NCBI RefSeq assembly: GCF_023277745.1
Contig: NZ_CP086322.1
Coordinates: 6,510,001-6,574,000, forward strand
Length of the DNA: 64,000 nt
Reading direction: 5' to 3'
Source: Streptomyces halobius
GTDB taxonomy: Bacteria; Actinomycetota; Actinomycetes; Streptomycetales; Streptomycetaceae
This document shows, in pieces, positions 18,459 to 28,967 of this stretch. The notes beneath the pieces were generated by a model, which was not told the origin of the DNA, did no database searches, and worked only from the letters and a program-made list of their open reading frames with translations. The first letter of the stretch is position 1. Each line of letters begins with the position of its first letter. The translations under genes were made by a program, and so were the position numbers.

Positions 18459-19930
18459 CAGTGGGCGTTCCCTTCGGGACTGCGAGGGGGTTCTGACTGG
18501 GCCGCGGCCCGGCCGGATTCGGTGCCTTGCTGGAGTGCGGCCCAGCGGGAGGCGGTCTCTTCCGGAGAGCGCGAAGGAATCGATTCGGCGCGGGGGGCGC
18601 TCTGTTCGAGCTCGGATGCCGGCTTACGGCGGCGCCGGCGCGGGAGTTCGCCGTCGGCGGGGGCGGCGGGCGCGGCAGGACCGGCAGCGGCAGTGTCGAT
18701 CCGGGCCGCCGGGTCCGGCGCGGCGGCGTGCCGCGCGGTGGACGGCGCGGGCGCGGCGGGCGCGGCGGTCGAGGGGGGCGTCGCGGCGCCCGTGGGCAGC
18801 ACGGACGAGGACCGGTCCGGCACGCCCGGACGGTGCGGCAGCGGAGCCATCACGGACATGGGCTGGGTGCTCTCGTCGAGGACGGTGAGAAGGGGATCGC
18901 CGGGGATGTAGACGACCGCGCGCACCCCGCCGTACGGGGACGGCTCCACGTGCACGCCGAAGCCGTACTGCCGCACCAGCTGGCCCGCGGCCGCGAAACC
19001 GGACCGCGGCGGGTCGCCGAGCTGGGTGAGCAGCAGGCCGTCGGCACCGGACAGCAGCTCCATCGCCAGCTTGATCTCGTCGTCGTGCATGCCCACGCCG
19101 TAGTCGTCGATGATGACCGACGCGCCCTTGTTGCCCTGCTGGAGGGTGACGGTGACGGGCAGTTCCTGGTGCGAGTGGTGCAGCGCGTTGGCCAGCAGCT
19201 CGGTGATGGTGATCGCGACCGGCTCGACGGCACGGGCGACCACCGCGACCGGATCCCGCAGCTGGTTGCTGACCTGGACGCGCTCGTAGCCGCGCAGCCG
19301 GGAGGTGGCGCCGACGACCAGCTCGGCGAGGTAGGAGTCCTCGCGGGTCAGTCCCGGCCAGGCGCCGCACACCACGGCGGTGGCCTGAATCCGGCGCAGC
19401 GCCTGCTCGTTGAGGAAGTCCGCGTCCAGCAGGTCCTGGGCGATCTGCGGGTCGTCGTAGCGGTGCTGCATGTCCTGAAGGGCCGTCTGGAGCCGGTAGA
19501 GCAGCGCCTGGATGGTGGTGGTCGCGCCCCGGAGGGTGGACTGCGCGGCCGCGTCGACGCGTTGCCGCTCACCGGCCACCGCCTCGCCGACCTGGTCCAG
19601 TACGGCGGTCAGCGCGTGATCCGTCTCCGACCCGGCGAACCGGGAGTCCAGCAGCCCGCGTACCGGGACGTGCGGATGGGCGAGGGCCATGGTGAGGTCG
19701 GGGAGCCGCGTTCCGGCCAGATGCCGGATCTCGGCCTCGGTGGCCCGCAGCCGGGCCGACAGCTCCGTATTGCTCTGGAGCGTGGCGCTGTTGTGTTCCT
19801 CAGCGGCGGCGAGGCGCTGTCTCAGATCGGCGCGCTGCTTGTGTGCGCGGACCATGAGCGCCGCCAAGACCACGGCGGCGGCCGTACCTGCGCTGAGGCA
19901 CCACAACAGCGCCTCCGGTATGGATGTCAT
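18458..19930 (-). CDS. cvnA: Sensor histidine-kinase-like ATPase (conservon CvnA)
   Basis: 490 residues. One N-terminal membrane helix (about 8-26), a coiled-coil (30-75), a helical region (100-190) and a HATPase_c domain with N-box ITELLANALHHS and G-box IDDYGVGM. No periplasmic sensor domain and no obvious phospho-His H-box, usual for CvnA. The last 130 residues are Ala/Pro/Ser-rich and probably disordered. It heads the conservon transcribed towards the two P450 genes. The ATP-binding domain probably controls the roadblock/GTPase partners. Confidence 0.92.
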   Translation of the reverse strand: MTSIPEALLWCLSAGTAAAVVLAALMVRAHKQRADLRQRLAAAEEHNSATLQSNTELSARLRATEAEIRHLAGTRLPDLTMALAHPHVPVRGLLDSRFAGSETDHALTAVLDQVGEAVAGERQRVDAAAQSTLRGATTTIQALLYRLQTALQDMQHRYDDPQIAQDLLDADFLNEQALRRIQATAVVCGAWPGLTREDSYLAELVVGATSRLRGYERVQVSNQLRDPVAVVARAVEPVAITITELLANALHHSHQELPVTVTLQQGNKGASVIIDDYGVGMHDDEIKLAMELLSGADGLLLTQLGDPPRSGFAAAGQLVRQYGFGVHVEPSPYGGVRAVVYIPGDPLLTVLDESTQPMSVMAPLPHRPGVPDRSSSVLPTGAATPPSTAAPAAPAPSTARHAAAPDPAARIDTAAAGPAAPAAPADGELPRRRRRKPASELEQSAPRAESIPSRSPEETASRWAALQQGTESGRAAAQSEPPRSPEGNAH

Positions 19931-20257
19931 CGAGATCCTCGTGTGGGTCTGGGTCGGCCTGCCGTCACGGCTGAGAACTGCCGATCATCCCCGGATGCTA
20001 CCGGGGAGTTGACGCGCCGTGAGCTGGATCGACGGCGCGGACTGACAAGTACGGTAGGTCACGTTCCCCCCGCGATGCCCCGGACAATGGCGTGATGTGG
20101 CCCTGTCATCCCGGCCGGTGGGGCCAGGGGCGCCCCTGGCCGCCCGCGTGATGCGCGAGAATGGCCGCATGCTGCTGTGTCCCGCGGGCCCCTGTGCCCG
20201 AGCGCGGCCGCGCCGCGGACCGTACCCCCGGCGCCCGAGAACCCGAGGAGGTGCGCG

Positions 20258-21004
20258 ATGAGCCTGTTCCGCGACGACGGCATCGTGCTGCGCACCCAGA
20301 AGCTGGGAGAAGCGGACCGGATCATCACGCTGCTCACCCGGGGCCATGGCCGGGTGCGGGCGGTGGCCCGTGGCGTACGCCGGACGAAATCGAAGTTCGG
20401 GGCGCGGCTGGAGCCCTTCTCCCATGTGGATGTGCAGTTCTTCGCCCGGGGCGGCGAGCTGGTCGGGCGCGGTCTGCCGCTGTGCACCCAGAGCGAGACG
20501 ATCGCGGCGTACGGCGGCGGGATCGTCACCGACTACGCCCGTTACACCGCCGGCACCGCGATGCTGGAGACCGCCGAGCGGTTCACCGACCACGAGGGCG
20601 AGCCGGCCGTCCAGCAGTATCTGCTGCTGGTCGGCGGGCTGCGGACGCTGGCCCGCGGCGAGCACGCACCGCATCTGGTACTGGACGCCTTCCTGCTGCG
20701 CTCGCTCGCCGTGAACGGCTACGCACCCAGTTTCGACAGCTGTGCCAAGTGCGGGCTGCCCGGTCCCCACCGGTTCTTCTCGGTGTCGTCGGGCGGTGTC
20801 GTCTGCGGGGACTGCCGGGTGCCGGGAAGCGTCGTACCCTCCTGTGAGGCCATCGGACTCCTGGGCGCGCTGCTCACCGGCGACTGGGAGACGGCGGACG
20901 CCTGCGAGGCGCGGCATGTCCGGGAGGGCAGCGGGCTCGTCGCGGCGTATCTGCAGTGGCATCTGGAGCGGGGCCTGCGCTCCCTCCGCTACGTGGAGCA
21001 GTAG
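20258..21004 (+). CDS. recO: DNA repair protein RecO
   Basis: 248 residues; GAGGAGG lies six bases upstream of the ATG at 20258. N-terminal OB fold (DDGIVLRTQKLGEADRIITLLT), helical middle and a C4 zinc finger, CAKCG...CGDC. RecO anneals ssDNA and loads RecA with RecF/RecR in gap repair. It is followed by uppS 66 bases on, the common actinobacterial order. Confidence 0.96.
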   Translation: MSLFRDDGIVLRTQKLGEADRIITLLTRGHGRVRAVARGVRRTKSKFGARLEPFSHVDVQFFARGGELVGRGLPLCTQSETIAAYGGGIVTDYARYTAGTAMLETAERFTDHEGEPAVQQYLLLVGGLRTLARGEHAPHLVLDAFLLRSLAVNGYAPSFDSCAKCGLPGPHRFFSVSSGGVVCGDCRVPGSVVPSCEAIGLLGALLTGDWETADACEARHVREGSGLVAAYLQWHLERGLRSLRYVEQ

Positions 21005-21070
21005 CCGGTCCGCCACAACCGGTGCACCCGAGACATACGACGCATACGACACATAGGAGACGTGGGCCGC

Positions 21071-21889
21071 ATGGCACGACGCGGGATTCTGGGCCGTAAC
21101 CGGCGGGAGTACGAGACGCCCGAGCCGCACTCTTCCGGTGCGCGGCCGCCGAAGATCCCCGGAGAGCTCGTCCCGAACCATGTGGCGGTCGTCATGGACG
21201 GCAACGGCCGGTGGGCCAAGCAGCGCGGGCTGCCGCGTACCGAGGGCCACAAGGTCGGCGAGGGCGTCGTCCTGGACGTGCTCAAGGGCTGCATCGAGAT
21301 GGGTGTGAAGAACCTCTCGCTCTACGCCTTCTCGACCGAGAACTGGAAGCGGTCGCCCGACGAGGTGCGCTTCCTGATGAACTTCAACCGCGATGTGATC
21401 CGGCGGCGCCGGGACGAGATGGACGCGCTGGGCATCCGGATCCGCTGGGTCGGGCGGATGCCGAAGCTGTGGAAGTCCGTGGTGCAGGAGCTCCAGGTGG
21501 CGCAGGAGCAGACCAAGAACAATGACGCGATGACGCTGTACTTCTGCGTCAACTACGGAGGCCGGGCGGAGATCGCGGACGCCGCGGCGGCGATCGCGGC
21601 GGATGTGCGGGCCGGCAAGCTGGATCCGGCCAAGGTCACCGAGAAGACCGTCGCGAAGTACCTGTACTACCCGGACATGCCGGATGTGGATCTCTTCGTC
21701 CGGCCGTCGGGCGAGCAGCGGACGTCGAACTATCTGATCTGGCAGAGCGCGTACGCCGAGATGGTCTTCCAGGACATCCTCTGGCCGGACTTCGACCGCC
21801 GGAACCTGTGGGACGCCTGCCTGGAGTACGCCAAGCGCGACCGCCGGTTCGGGGCCGCTCCGGAGACGGACGGGCAGCCGGCCACCTGA
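21071..21889 (+). CDS. uppS: Isoprenyl transferase (undecaprenyl diphosphate synthase type)
   Basis: 272 residues. [29 protein letters not shown] is the family start with the catalytic Asp, and [25 protein letters not shown] the C-terminal signature. It makes the long cis-polyprenyl diphosphate carrier for peptidoglycan. ATG 21071 is chosen over GTG 21062 because AGGAGA (21055-21060) has correct spacing only for it. Confidence 0.95.
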   Translation: MARRGILGRNRREYETPEPHSSGARPPKIPGELVPNHVAVVMDGNGRWAKQRGLPRTEGHKVGEGVVLDVLKGCIEMGVKNLSLYAFSTENWKRSPDEVRFLMNFNRDVIRRRRDEMDALGIRIRWVGRMPKLWKSVVQELQVAQEQTKNNDAMTLYFCVNYGGRAEIADAAAAIAADVRAGKLDPAKVTEKTVAKYLYYPDMPDVDLFVRPSGEQRTSNYLIWQSAYAEMVFQDILWPDFDRRNLWDACLEYAKRDRRFGAAPETDGQPAT

Positions 21890-21907
21890 GCCGGACGGTC
21901 ATGCACG

Positions 21908-21938
21908 ACGGGCCGCCTCCCTCGGGGAGACGGCCCGT
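21908..21938. terminator. Bidirectional terminator between uppS and zur
   Basis: ACGGGCCG (21908-21915) pairs with CGGCCCGT (21931-21938), and an inner CTCCC/GGGAG stem closes on a three-base loop. It lies between two convergent genes. Confidence 0.8.
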
Positions 21939-21957
21939 TCGTGCTGATCGTGTGGTG

Positions 21958-22386
21958 TTACTGCCCCTCCGGGGCCCGCTGCGCGCACTCTCCGCAGGTA
22001 CCGAAGATCTCGATGGTGTGCGCGACATCACGGAAGCCGTGCTCGGCGGCGATCTGGTCGGCCCACTTCTCGACCGCGGGTCCCTCGACCTCGACGGCCT
22101 TGCCGCAAGTCCGGCACACCAGGTGGTGGTGATGGTCGTCGGTGCTGCACCGGCGGTAGACGGCCTCGCCGTCGCTGGTGCGCAGCACATCGACCTCGCC
22201 CGCGTCCGCCAGGGACTGCAGCGTCCGGTAGACGGTGGTCAGCCCGACCGAGTCGCCCCGGTGCTTGAGCATGTCGTGGAGTTCCTGCGCGCTGCGGAAC
22301 TCGTCCACCTCGTCGAGTGCGGCCGAAACCGCGGTCCGCTGCCGCGTCGACCGGCCGCGTACCGGAGAACCCGCGCTCGTCGCCAC
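21958..22386 (-). CDS. zur: Zinc uptake regulator Zur (Fur family)
   Basis: 142 residues. Winged helix (RSAQELHDMLKHRGDSVGLTTVYRTLQSLADAGEVDV), metal-site segment CSTDDHHHHLVCRTCGKAVEVEGP with two CxxC-type ligands, and the C-terminal CGEC. Zur represses zinc uptake genes when zinc is replete. It is the last gene of the znuA-znuC-znuB-zur run on this strand, 176 bases after znuB. A Zur box is present before znuA. Confidence 0.93.
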   Translation of the reverse strand: MATSAGSPVRGRSTRQRTAVSAALDEVDEFRSAQELHDMLKHRGDSVGLTTVYRTLQSLADAGEVDVLRTSDGEAVYRRCSTDDHHHHLVCRTCGKAVEVEGPAVEKWADQIAAEHGFRDVAHTIEIFGTCGECAQRAPEGQ

Positions 22387-22562
22387 CGTTGCCTCCCTAG
22401 GACGTCAGGTCTTCCCCCCGCACTTGGGGCCCTTCCCGCGCCCTGGAGCGTGGGGGACTCCGCGGCCATTGTGCCAGGCGGTGATCGGAACCCTGGCTGG
22501 ACGCTCTCACACCTGCGGCGCTGTGTGTGCCGCGCCGCCGCGCAGGACCGTCACGCTCGTGG

Positions 22563-23456
22563 TCACACGCTGACGTCGTCCGCCGGGGTCCGGTCGCCCG
22601 GTATCTCCAGAGTGCACCCCTTGGCCGTTTGCGCGGCAGCCTTGGCGCGTTTTTTGGCCAGTGGCGCGGCCAGGGCCGTGAAGATCACGAACAGTCCGAT
22701 GGCGAGGAGCACGATCGTCGCGCCGGACGGTACGTCCACGTAGTACGAGGCGGCGGTACCCGTGAGGGTGACCGTGACGCCGATCCCGATGGCCAGGCCG
22801 AAGGTCAGCGCGAAGCTGCGGCTGAGCTGCTGGGCGGCCGCGACGGGGATCACCATCAGCGCGCTGACCAGCAGCAGGCCGACGACCCGCATGGCGACGG
22901 TGACGGTGACCGCGGCGGTGACCGCGATCAGCAGGTTCAGCAGTCGCACCGGGAGCCCGGTCACCCGGGCGAACTCCTCGTCCTGGCAGACCGCGAACAG
23001 CTGGCGGCGCAGACCGACCGTGATCAGCAGCACCAGGGCGGCCAGCACACAGATCGTCGTCATGTCCTGAGGCGAGACGGTGGTGATCGACCCGAAGAGA
23101 TAGGTGCCGAGGTTGGCGTTGGAGCCGGCGTCGGAGAGGCTCATCAGCATCACACCGCCCGCCATACCGCCGTAGAACAGCATGGCCAGCGCGAGATCGC
23201 CACGGGTCCTGCCGTACCAGCGGATCAGCTCCATGACGACGGAGCCGAGGACGGCGACGGCGGTGGCGACCCAGACCGGGCTGGTGTTGAGCAGAAAGCC
23301 CAGACCGACGCCGGTGAGGGCGACATGGCCGATACCGTCGCCCATCAGGGCCTGACGGCGCTGGACGAGGTAGATGCCGATGGCCGGCGCGGTGACACCG
23401 ACGATCAGGGCGGCGAGCAGGGCCCGCTGCATGAAGGCGTAGTTCAGGATTTCCAT
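22563..23456 (-). CDS. znuB: Zinc ABC transporter permease
   Basis: 297 residues with about eight or nine membrane helices (ABC-3 family). Conserved: YAFMQRALLAALIVGVTAPAIGIYLVQRRQALMGDGIGHVALTGVGLGFLL. The C-terminal tail is cytoplasmic. The start is 15 bases after the znuC stop. It forms the channel of the high-affinity zinc importer with ZnuC and ZnuA. Confidence 0.93.
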   Translation of the reverse strand: MEILNYAFMQRALLAALIVGVTAPAIGIYLVQRRQALMGDGIGHVALTGVGLGFLLNTSPVWVATAVAVLGSVVMELIRWYGRTRGDLALAMLFYGGMAGGVMLMSLSDAGSNANLGTYLFGSITTVSPQDMTTICVLAALVLLITVGLRRQLFAVCQDEEFARVTGLPVRLLNLLIAVTAAVTVTVAMRVVGLLLVSALMVIPVAAAQQLSRSFALTFGLAIGIGVTVTLTGTAASYYVDVPSGATIVLLAIGLFVIFTALAAPLAKKRAKAAAQTAKGCTLEIPGDRTPADDVSV

Positions 23457-23471
23457 CGGATGTGCGGCCCC

Positions 23472-24251
23472 CTAGCTCAGCAGTCCCGTACGGACCGGCT
23501 CCGCGGCCGCGTCGGCGTGCGGATGGACATGGTCGTGGCCGGGCAGGGCGTGCTGGCCGACGGCCTCGGGCGGCGGGCCGTCGTGCACCACACAGCCGTC
23601 CCGCAGTACCACCGCACGGTCTATCAGCGGCTCCAGCGGACCCAGCTCATGCAGCACCAGCAGCACCGTGGTGCCCACGCCGACCTGCTCGCGCAGCGCC
23701 GTGGCCAGCACCTCCTGGCTGGCCAGGTCGACGCCCGCCATCGGCTCGTCCATGATCAGCAGTTCCGGTTCGCCGGCCAGCGCGCGGGCGATCAGCACCC
23801 GCTGGTGCTGGCCGCCGGAGAGCGCGTTGACGGAGTCCTTGGCGCGGTCCGCCATGCCCACCAGCTCCAGTGCGCGGTGCACGGCGGCCCGGTCGGCCCT
23901 GCGCAGGACACCCAGCTTGGTACGGGCCAGCCGCCCGGCGGTGACGACCTCGCGGACGGTGGCGGGGACGCCGCTGGAGGCGGTGGTGCGCTGCGGGACA
24001 TAGCCGACCCGGGCCCAGTCCGTGAAGCGCCGGAACTCCGTGCCGAAGAGCGACAGCTCGCCGCCGGAGAGCGGGACCTGGCCGATCACCGACCGTATGG
24101 CCGTGGACTTGCCGGAGCCGTTGGCGCCGAGCAGGGCGACGACCTCGCCGGCCCGCACCGTGAGGTCGACACCGCGCAGCACCGGGCGCGCGCCCAGCGA
24201 CGCGGTGGCCCCGCGCAGGTCTACGACCGGTTCGGACAGCGTCTTGTTCAC
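23472..24251 (-). CDS. znuC: Zinc ABC transporter ATP-binding protein
   Basis: 259 residues. Walker A GANGSGKST, signature LSGGQHQRVLIARAL, Walker B LLIMDEP, and H-loop VLHELG. The C-tail carries a His cluster (QHALPGHDHVHPH) that may bind zinc. It drives zinc import through the permease encoded next. The start lies 34 bases downstream of the znuA stop. Confidence 0.93.
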   Translation of the reverse strand: MNKTLSEPVVDLRGATASLGARPVLRGVDLTVRAGEVVALLGANGSGKSTAIRSVIGQVPLSGGELSLFGTEFRRFTDWARVGYVPQRTTASSGVPATVREVVTAGRLARTKLGVLRRADRAAVHRALELVGMADRAKDSVNALSGGQHQRVLIARALAGEPELLIMDEPMAGVDLASQEVLATALREQVGVGTTVLLVLHELGPLEPLIDRAVVLRDGCVVHDGPPPEAVGQHALPGHDHVHPHADAAAEPVRTGLLS

Positions 24252-24285
24252 GGGGCCTCCGTCACATGCGGGGTGGCTGGGGTGC

Positions 24286-25251
24286 TCACTTGCTGCCGAG
24301 CGCCTTCTGCAGCGCGGCGAGGTTGGCCCGCATCACGCCGAAGTAGTCCTTGCCGCGCGACTTGGCCGTGATCCCCTCGATCGGGTCGAGGACATCGGTC
24401 TTCAGGCGCAGATCGCCGGCCAGGGCCTTCGCGGTGGCGGGGTTGGCGATCGTCTCGAAGAAGACCGTGGAGACGTGGTGCTTCTCGGCGAGGCTGTGCA
24501 GTTCCTTGACGCGGTTGGCGCTGGTCTCCGACTCGGGGTCGAGGCCGCTGATGGCCTCCTGGGTGAGGCCGTAGCGCTCGGCGAGGTAGCCGAAGGCCGC
24601 GTGGGTGGAGATGAAGACGTCCGAGTCCCGGTTCCTCAGGCCGTTCTTGAAGTCCGCGTCCAGCGCTTCCAGCTTCTTCACCAGGGTGTCGGTGTTCTTC
24701 TGGTAGTCGGCCTTGTGGTCCGGGTCGGCCTTGGCGAGGGTCTTGTTCACACCCTTGGCGACCTCGGCGTACTTCACCGGGTCGAGCCAGATGTGCGGGT
24801 CCTTGCCGCCCTCTTCCTCGTGGCCGTGCTCGTCCTCGTGCGCGCCCTCGCCCTCGTGGCCGTGGCTGTCGACCTCGGTGCCGTGCTCCTCCAGTGTGGT
24901 CAGCGAGCCCGCCTCGGCGACGTTTTCGACGCCGGACTGCTCGACGGCCTCGTCGACGGCGGGCTGCAGGCCCTTGAGGTAGACGATCGCGTCGGACTCG
25001 CCCAGCTGGGCGGTCTGCTTCGGGGTGAGCTCCAGGTCGTGCGGCTCCATCCCCGGCTTGGTGAGGTCGGACACCTCGACGTGCCTCCCGCCGATCTGTG
25101 CGGCGAGGAACTCCATGGGATAGAAGTTCGCCGTCACCTTCACCTTGTCGTCGCTGCCCGCGGCGTCGGACGTGGAGCAGGCCGAGAGGGCCAGGAGGCC
25201 GAGCACCGAGGCTCCGGCGACGGCAACGGATATGCGGCGGCGTATGTTCAT
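24286..25251 (-). CDS. znuA: Zinc-binding lipoprotein of the zinc importer
   Basis: 321 residues from ATG 25251. Signal peptide with lipobox LALSAC; cluster A-1/TroA fold. The central metal-binding loop HGHEGEGAHEDEHGHEEEGG is His/Glu rich, as in zinc-specific ZnuA, followed by KDPHIWLDP with a conserved His ligand. No ribosome-binding site precedes 25251 (or the alternative 25260); the promoter layout suggests a leaderless message. First gene of the operon. Confidence 0.93.
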   Translation of the reverse strand: MNIRRRISVAVAGASVLGLLALSACSTSDAAGSDDKVKVTANFYPMEFLAAQIGGRHVEVSDLTKPGMEPHDLELTPKQTAQLGESDAIVYLKGLQPAVDEAVEQSGVENVAEAGSLTTLEEHGTEVDSHGHEGEGAHEDEHGHEEEGGKDPHIWLDPVKYAEVAKGVNKTLAKADPDHKADYQKNTDTLVKKLEALDADFKNGLRNRDSDVFISTHAAFGYLAERYGLTQEAISGLDPESETSANRVKELHSLAEKHHVSTVFFETIANPATAKALAGDLRLKTDVLDPIEGITAKSRGKDYFGVMRANLAALQKALGSK

Positions 25252-25258
25252 GACTGTC

Positions 25259-25288
25259 ATTTTCAACAAAGTTGGAAACGATTGTCAA
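25259..25288 (-). promoter_or_regulatory. Zur box and promoter of znuA
   Basis: TGGAAACGATTGTCA at 25273-25287 matches the streptomycete Zur consensus TGAAAATGATTTTCA at 12 of 15 positions (consensus from memory). It overlaps the leftward -35 TTGACA (25288-25283). GAAAAT (25264-25259) is a possible -10 with an 18-base spacer, placing the start of transcription close to the ATG at 25251. Zur with zinc would block the -35. Confidence 0.7.
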
Positions 25289-25485
25289 CAAAGGTGATGG
25301 TGACGCCGGACGGGCGCGGACGGATCATGATCTGGAGCGATAACGGCCCGGAACCGATTTGATCCGGGGGGTACGGCCGCCGGTACCCTGAACTATTCGC
25401 GCAACCGTCTCCCGACCGCCACCCCTCATCGAGACGCTACGCGCCGCCCCTGTCCATCGTTCGTCGTCGTAATGAAGAGAGCACC

Positions 25486-26868
<1,383 letters not shown>

Positions 26869-26926
26869 GTCCTTGCGGGGCGGGGGCGTATGGCCCGCGG
26901 GGTGGCTCCCGCTTCGCTGGCCTCAG

Positions 26927-26969
26927 GCGCCGGTCGGGCCCGGATCATCCGGGCTTGGCCGGCGCTTTT
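26927..26969 (+). terminator. glyS terminator
   Basis: Imperfect long stem GCGCCGG...GCCCGGA-TCA-TCCGGGC...CCGGCGC followed by TTTT at 26966-26969. A classical intrinsic terminator 58 bases after the glyS stop. The remaining 145 bases to the TetR gene hold nothing recognised. Confidence 0.8.
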
Positions 26970-27113
26970 GCGTGCGGGGATCAGGAGCGGGGGCGGCATG
27001 GCCCTGGACCGTGGGTCCTCGCCCAACTCGTCGCGAGGGGAAGCCGCCCGACTCCTGGGAGCTGGCTGCGCGTTTGGGCCGACCCCATTGGCCGACCCAT
27101 TTGGCCGGCCCGG

Positions 27114-27695
27114 CTAGCCGGTCAGCCCTCGCAGGAGCAGCTCCCGGACCGCCTCGAAGTCGTCGCTGATCGTGGGGCTGGACCACTCCGGGGCGTAACA
27201 GGGGTCGTGGAAGCGGCCGGTGGCGTTGAAGACGGCGCGGGCGGCGGTCGGGGGGGAGGGGGTGTGGAAGGCTCCCTCGGTGACACCGGCCTCGATGATC
27301 GCGGTGAGCTGGGCTTCGAGATCGGTGACATGGCGGTCCACCACCCCGCCGCTCTCGCCGATCAGGGTCATATACGTGGCGAAGAGCTCGGGGTCGTCGC
27401 CCGCCTTGTGCCGCTTCGCCTCGAAGAGGGCGGTGAGCCAGCGGTCGAGCCGGTCCGGGGCCGGGCCCTCCGCCGCGACAATGGCCGAGAGCTGCTCGCT
27501 CGTACGGTTCAGCCACCGCTCCGTGACCGCCTCCCGCAGCGCCGCCTTGGTGCGGAAATGGCGGTAGACGCTGCCGTGGCTGACACCCAGGGCACGCGCC
27601 ACATCGACGACCGTGGCCTTGGCGGGGCCATAGCGGCGCAGCACCTCCTCGGTGGCTTCGAGGATGCGCTCGGGGGTCAGTGTCTCGGGGGGCAT
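27114..27695 (-). CDS. TetR-family transcriptional regulator
   Basis: 193 residues from ATG 27695. The N-terminal HTH is ERILEATEEVLRRYGPAKATVVDVARALGVSHGSVYRHFRTKAALREAV. The C-terminal domain (about 80-190) resembles the ligand domains of regulators of small oxidoreductase genes. It is next to an aldo/keto reductase on the same strand, whose promoter contains a perfect palindrome of TetR-operator type; that site is the obvious target. Confidence 0.92.
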   Translation of the reverse strand: MPPETLTPERILEATEEVLRRYGPAKATVVDVARALGVSHGSVYRHFRTKAALREAVTERWLNRTSEQLSAIVAAEGPAPDRLDRWLTALFEAKRHKAGDDPELFATYMTLIGESGGVVDRHVTDLEAQLTAIIEAGVTEGAFHTPSPPTAARAVFNATGRFHDPCYAPEWSSPTISDDFEAVRELLLRGLTG

Positions 27696-27814
27696 GGGGC
27701 GGGCCGGCCTTTCGGGGTGAGCGGGACAGGAGGCGGCGTGCGGGCACACCCGGTGGGTGTGTGCGCCGGGTACCTACGGACGGTACCCGGCGCCCCCGGC
27801 ACACGCCCTGGCGG

Positions 27815-28819
27815 TCAGCGCTCGCTGTCCAGGTGGGCCATCTGGTCGGCGGGGTAACGCTCGCCCGCGGCGGCGCCGGCCGGCACCGCACGCTCTATCG
27901 CAGCCAGGTCCTCGGCGTCCAGCGTGAACTCCGTGGCACCCAGCGCCTCGGCCAGCCGGTCCCGGCGACGGGCGCCGACCAGCGGGACGATGTCCTCGCC
28001 ACGGGAGAGCACCCAGGCGATGGCGGTCTGGGCGACCGTCACGCCCTTCTGCTCGGCGATCTTGCGCAGCGCGTCCACCAGATCGAGGTTGCGGTCGAGA
28101 TTCTCGCCCTGGAAGCGCGGGCTCATGCCACGGAAGTCGTTCGCCGCCAGCTTGCGGTCACGGGTGAAGTGGCCGCTGATCAGGCCGCGGGACAGCACGC
28201 CGTACGCGGTGATGCCGATGCCCAGCTCGCGGGCGGTGGGCAGGATCTCGTCCTCGATGCCGCGGGAGATCAGCGAGTACTCGATCTGGAGGTCGGAGAT
28301 CGGGGCGACGGCGGCGGCCCGGCGGAGGGTCTGTGCGCCCACCTCGGACAGACCGATGTGGCGGACGTGTCCGGCCTCGACCAGCTCGGCGATGGCGCCG
28401 ACGGTCTCCTCGACCGGGACGGCCGGGTCGACACGGGCGATCCGGTAGATGTCGATGTGGTCCGTGCCGAGGCGCTGCAGGGAGTAGGCGGCGAAGTTCC
28501 TGACCGCCTGGGGGCGGCCGTCGTAGCCGGTGAAGGCGCCTTCGATGGTGCGCAGGGCGCCGAACTTGACGCTGGTCAGCGCCTTCTCGCGGGCGGCCGC
28601 GGGGGCCGTGCGCAGGGCTTCGTTGATGAGCAGTTCGTTGTGGCCCATGCCGTAGAAGTCGCCGGTGTCGAGCAGGGTGATGCCGGCGTCGAGGGCGGCG
28701 TGGAGGGTGGCGATGGACTCGGTGCGGTCGGCGTCGCCGTAGAGGGCGGACATGCCCATGCAGCCGAGGCCGAGGGCGGAGGTCTGCGGGCCGGTGGTGC
28801 CGAGGGTGCGGGTCTGCAC
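27815..28819 (-). CDS. Aldo/keto reductase
   Basis: 334 residues from a GTG with CAGGAGC five bases upstream. TIM barrel; LGLGCMGMSALYG start, DTGDFYGMGHNE with the catalytic Asp/Tyr, SVKFG with the Lys, and AYGVLSRGLISG in the cofactor region. NADP(H)-dependent reduction of aldehydes or ketones; substrate unknown. The regulator is probably the downstream TetR protein. Confidence 0.93.
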   Translation of the reverse strand: MQTRTLGTTGPQTSALGLGCMGMSALYGDADRTESIATLHAALDAGITLLDTGDFYGMGHNELLINEALRTAPAAAREKALTSVKFGALRTIEGAFTGYDGRPQAVRNFAAYSLQRLGTDHIDIYRIARVDPAVPVEETVGAIAELVEAGHVRHIGLSEVGAQTLRRAAAVAPISDLQIEYSLISRGIEDEILPTARELGIGITAYGVLSRGLISGHFTRDRKLAANDFRGMSPRFQGENLDRNLDLVDALRKIAEQKGVTVAQTAIAWVLSRGEDIVPLVGARRRDRLAEALGATEFTLDAEDLAAIERAVPAGAAAGERYPADQMAHLDSER

Positions 28820-28906
28820 TGTGCGCTCCTGAAGGGGTGGGGACGGCGTGCGAGCCGGGGTGTGAGTGGGTCGCGCTGAGGCGGCTCGTGCCTCGACTAT
28901 GGCATG

Positions 28907-28938
28907 TCGACTGACAGATATCAATAGCTGTCAGTCGA
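28907..28938. promoter_or_regulatory. Perfect 11-bp inverted repeat (TetR-type operator)
   Basis: TCGACTGACAG at 28907-28917 and CTGTCAGTCGA at 28928-28938 are exact reverse complements separated by ten A/T-rich bases. The site is 88 bases upstream of the aldo/keto reductase GTG and 30 bases beyond the end of the exporter gene. Symmetry and spacing are typical of TetR-family operators. Confidence 0.75.
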
Positions 28939-28967
28939 ATTTTGTTGAGCGGGAGGGTCGAGGGCCG

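Noticed and set aside
24700..25485. Riboswitch or T-box upstream of znuA or glyS
   Set aside because: No T-box or other known aptamer motif found; the Zur box explains control of znuA.
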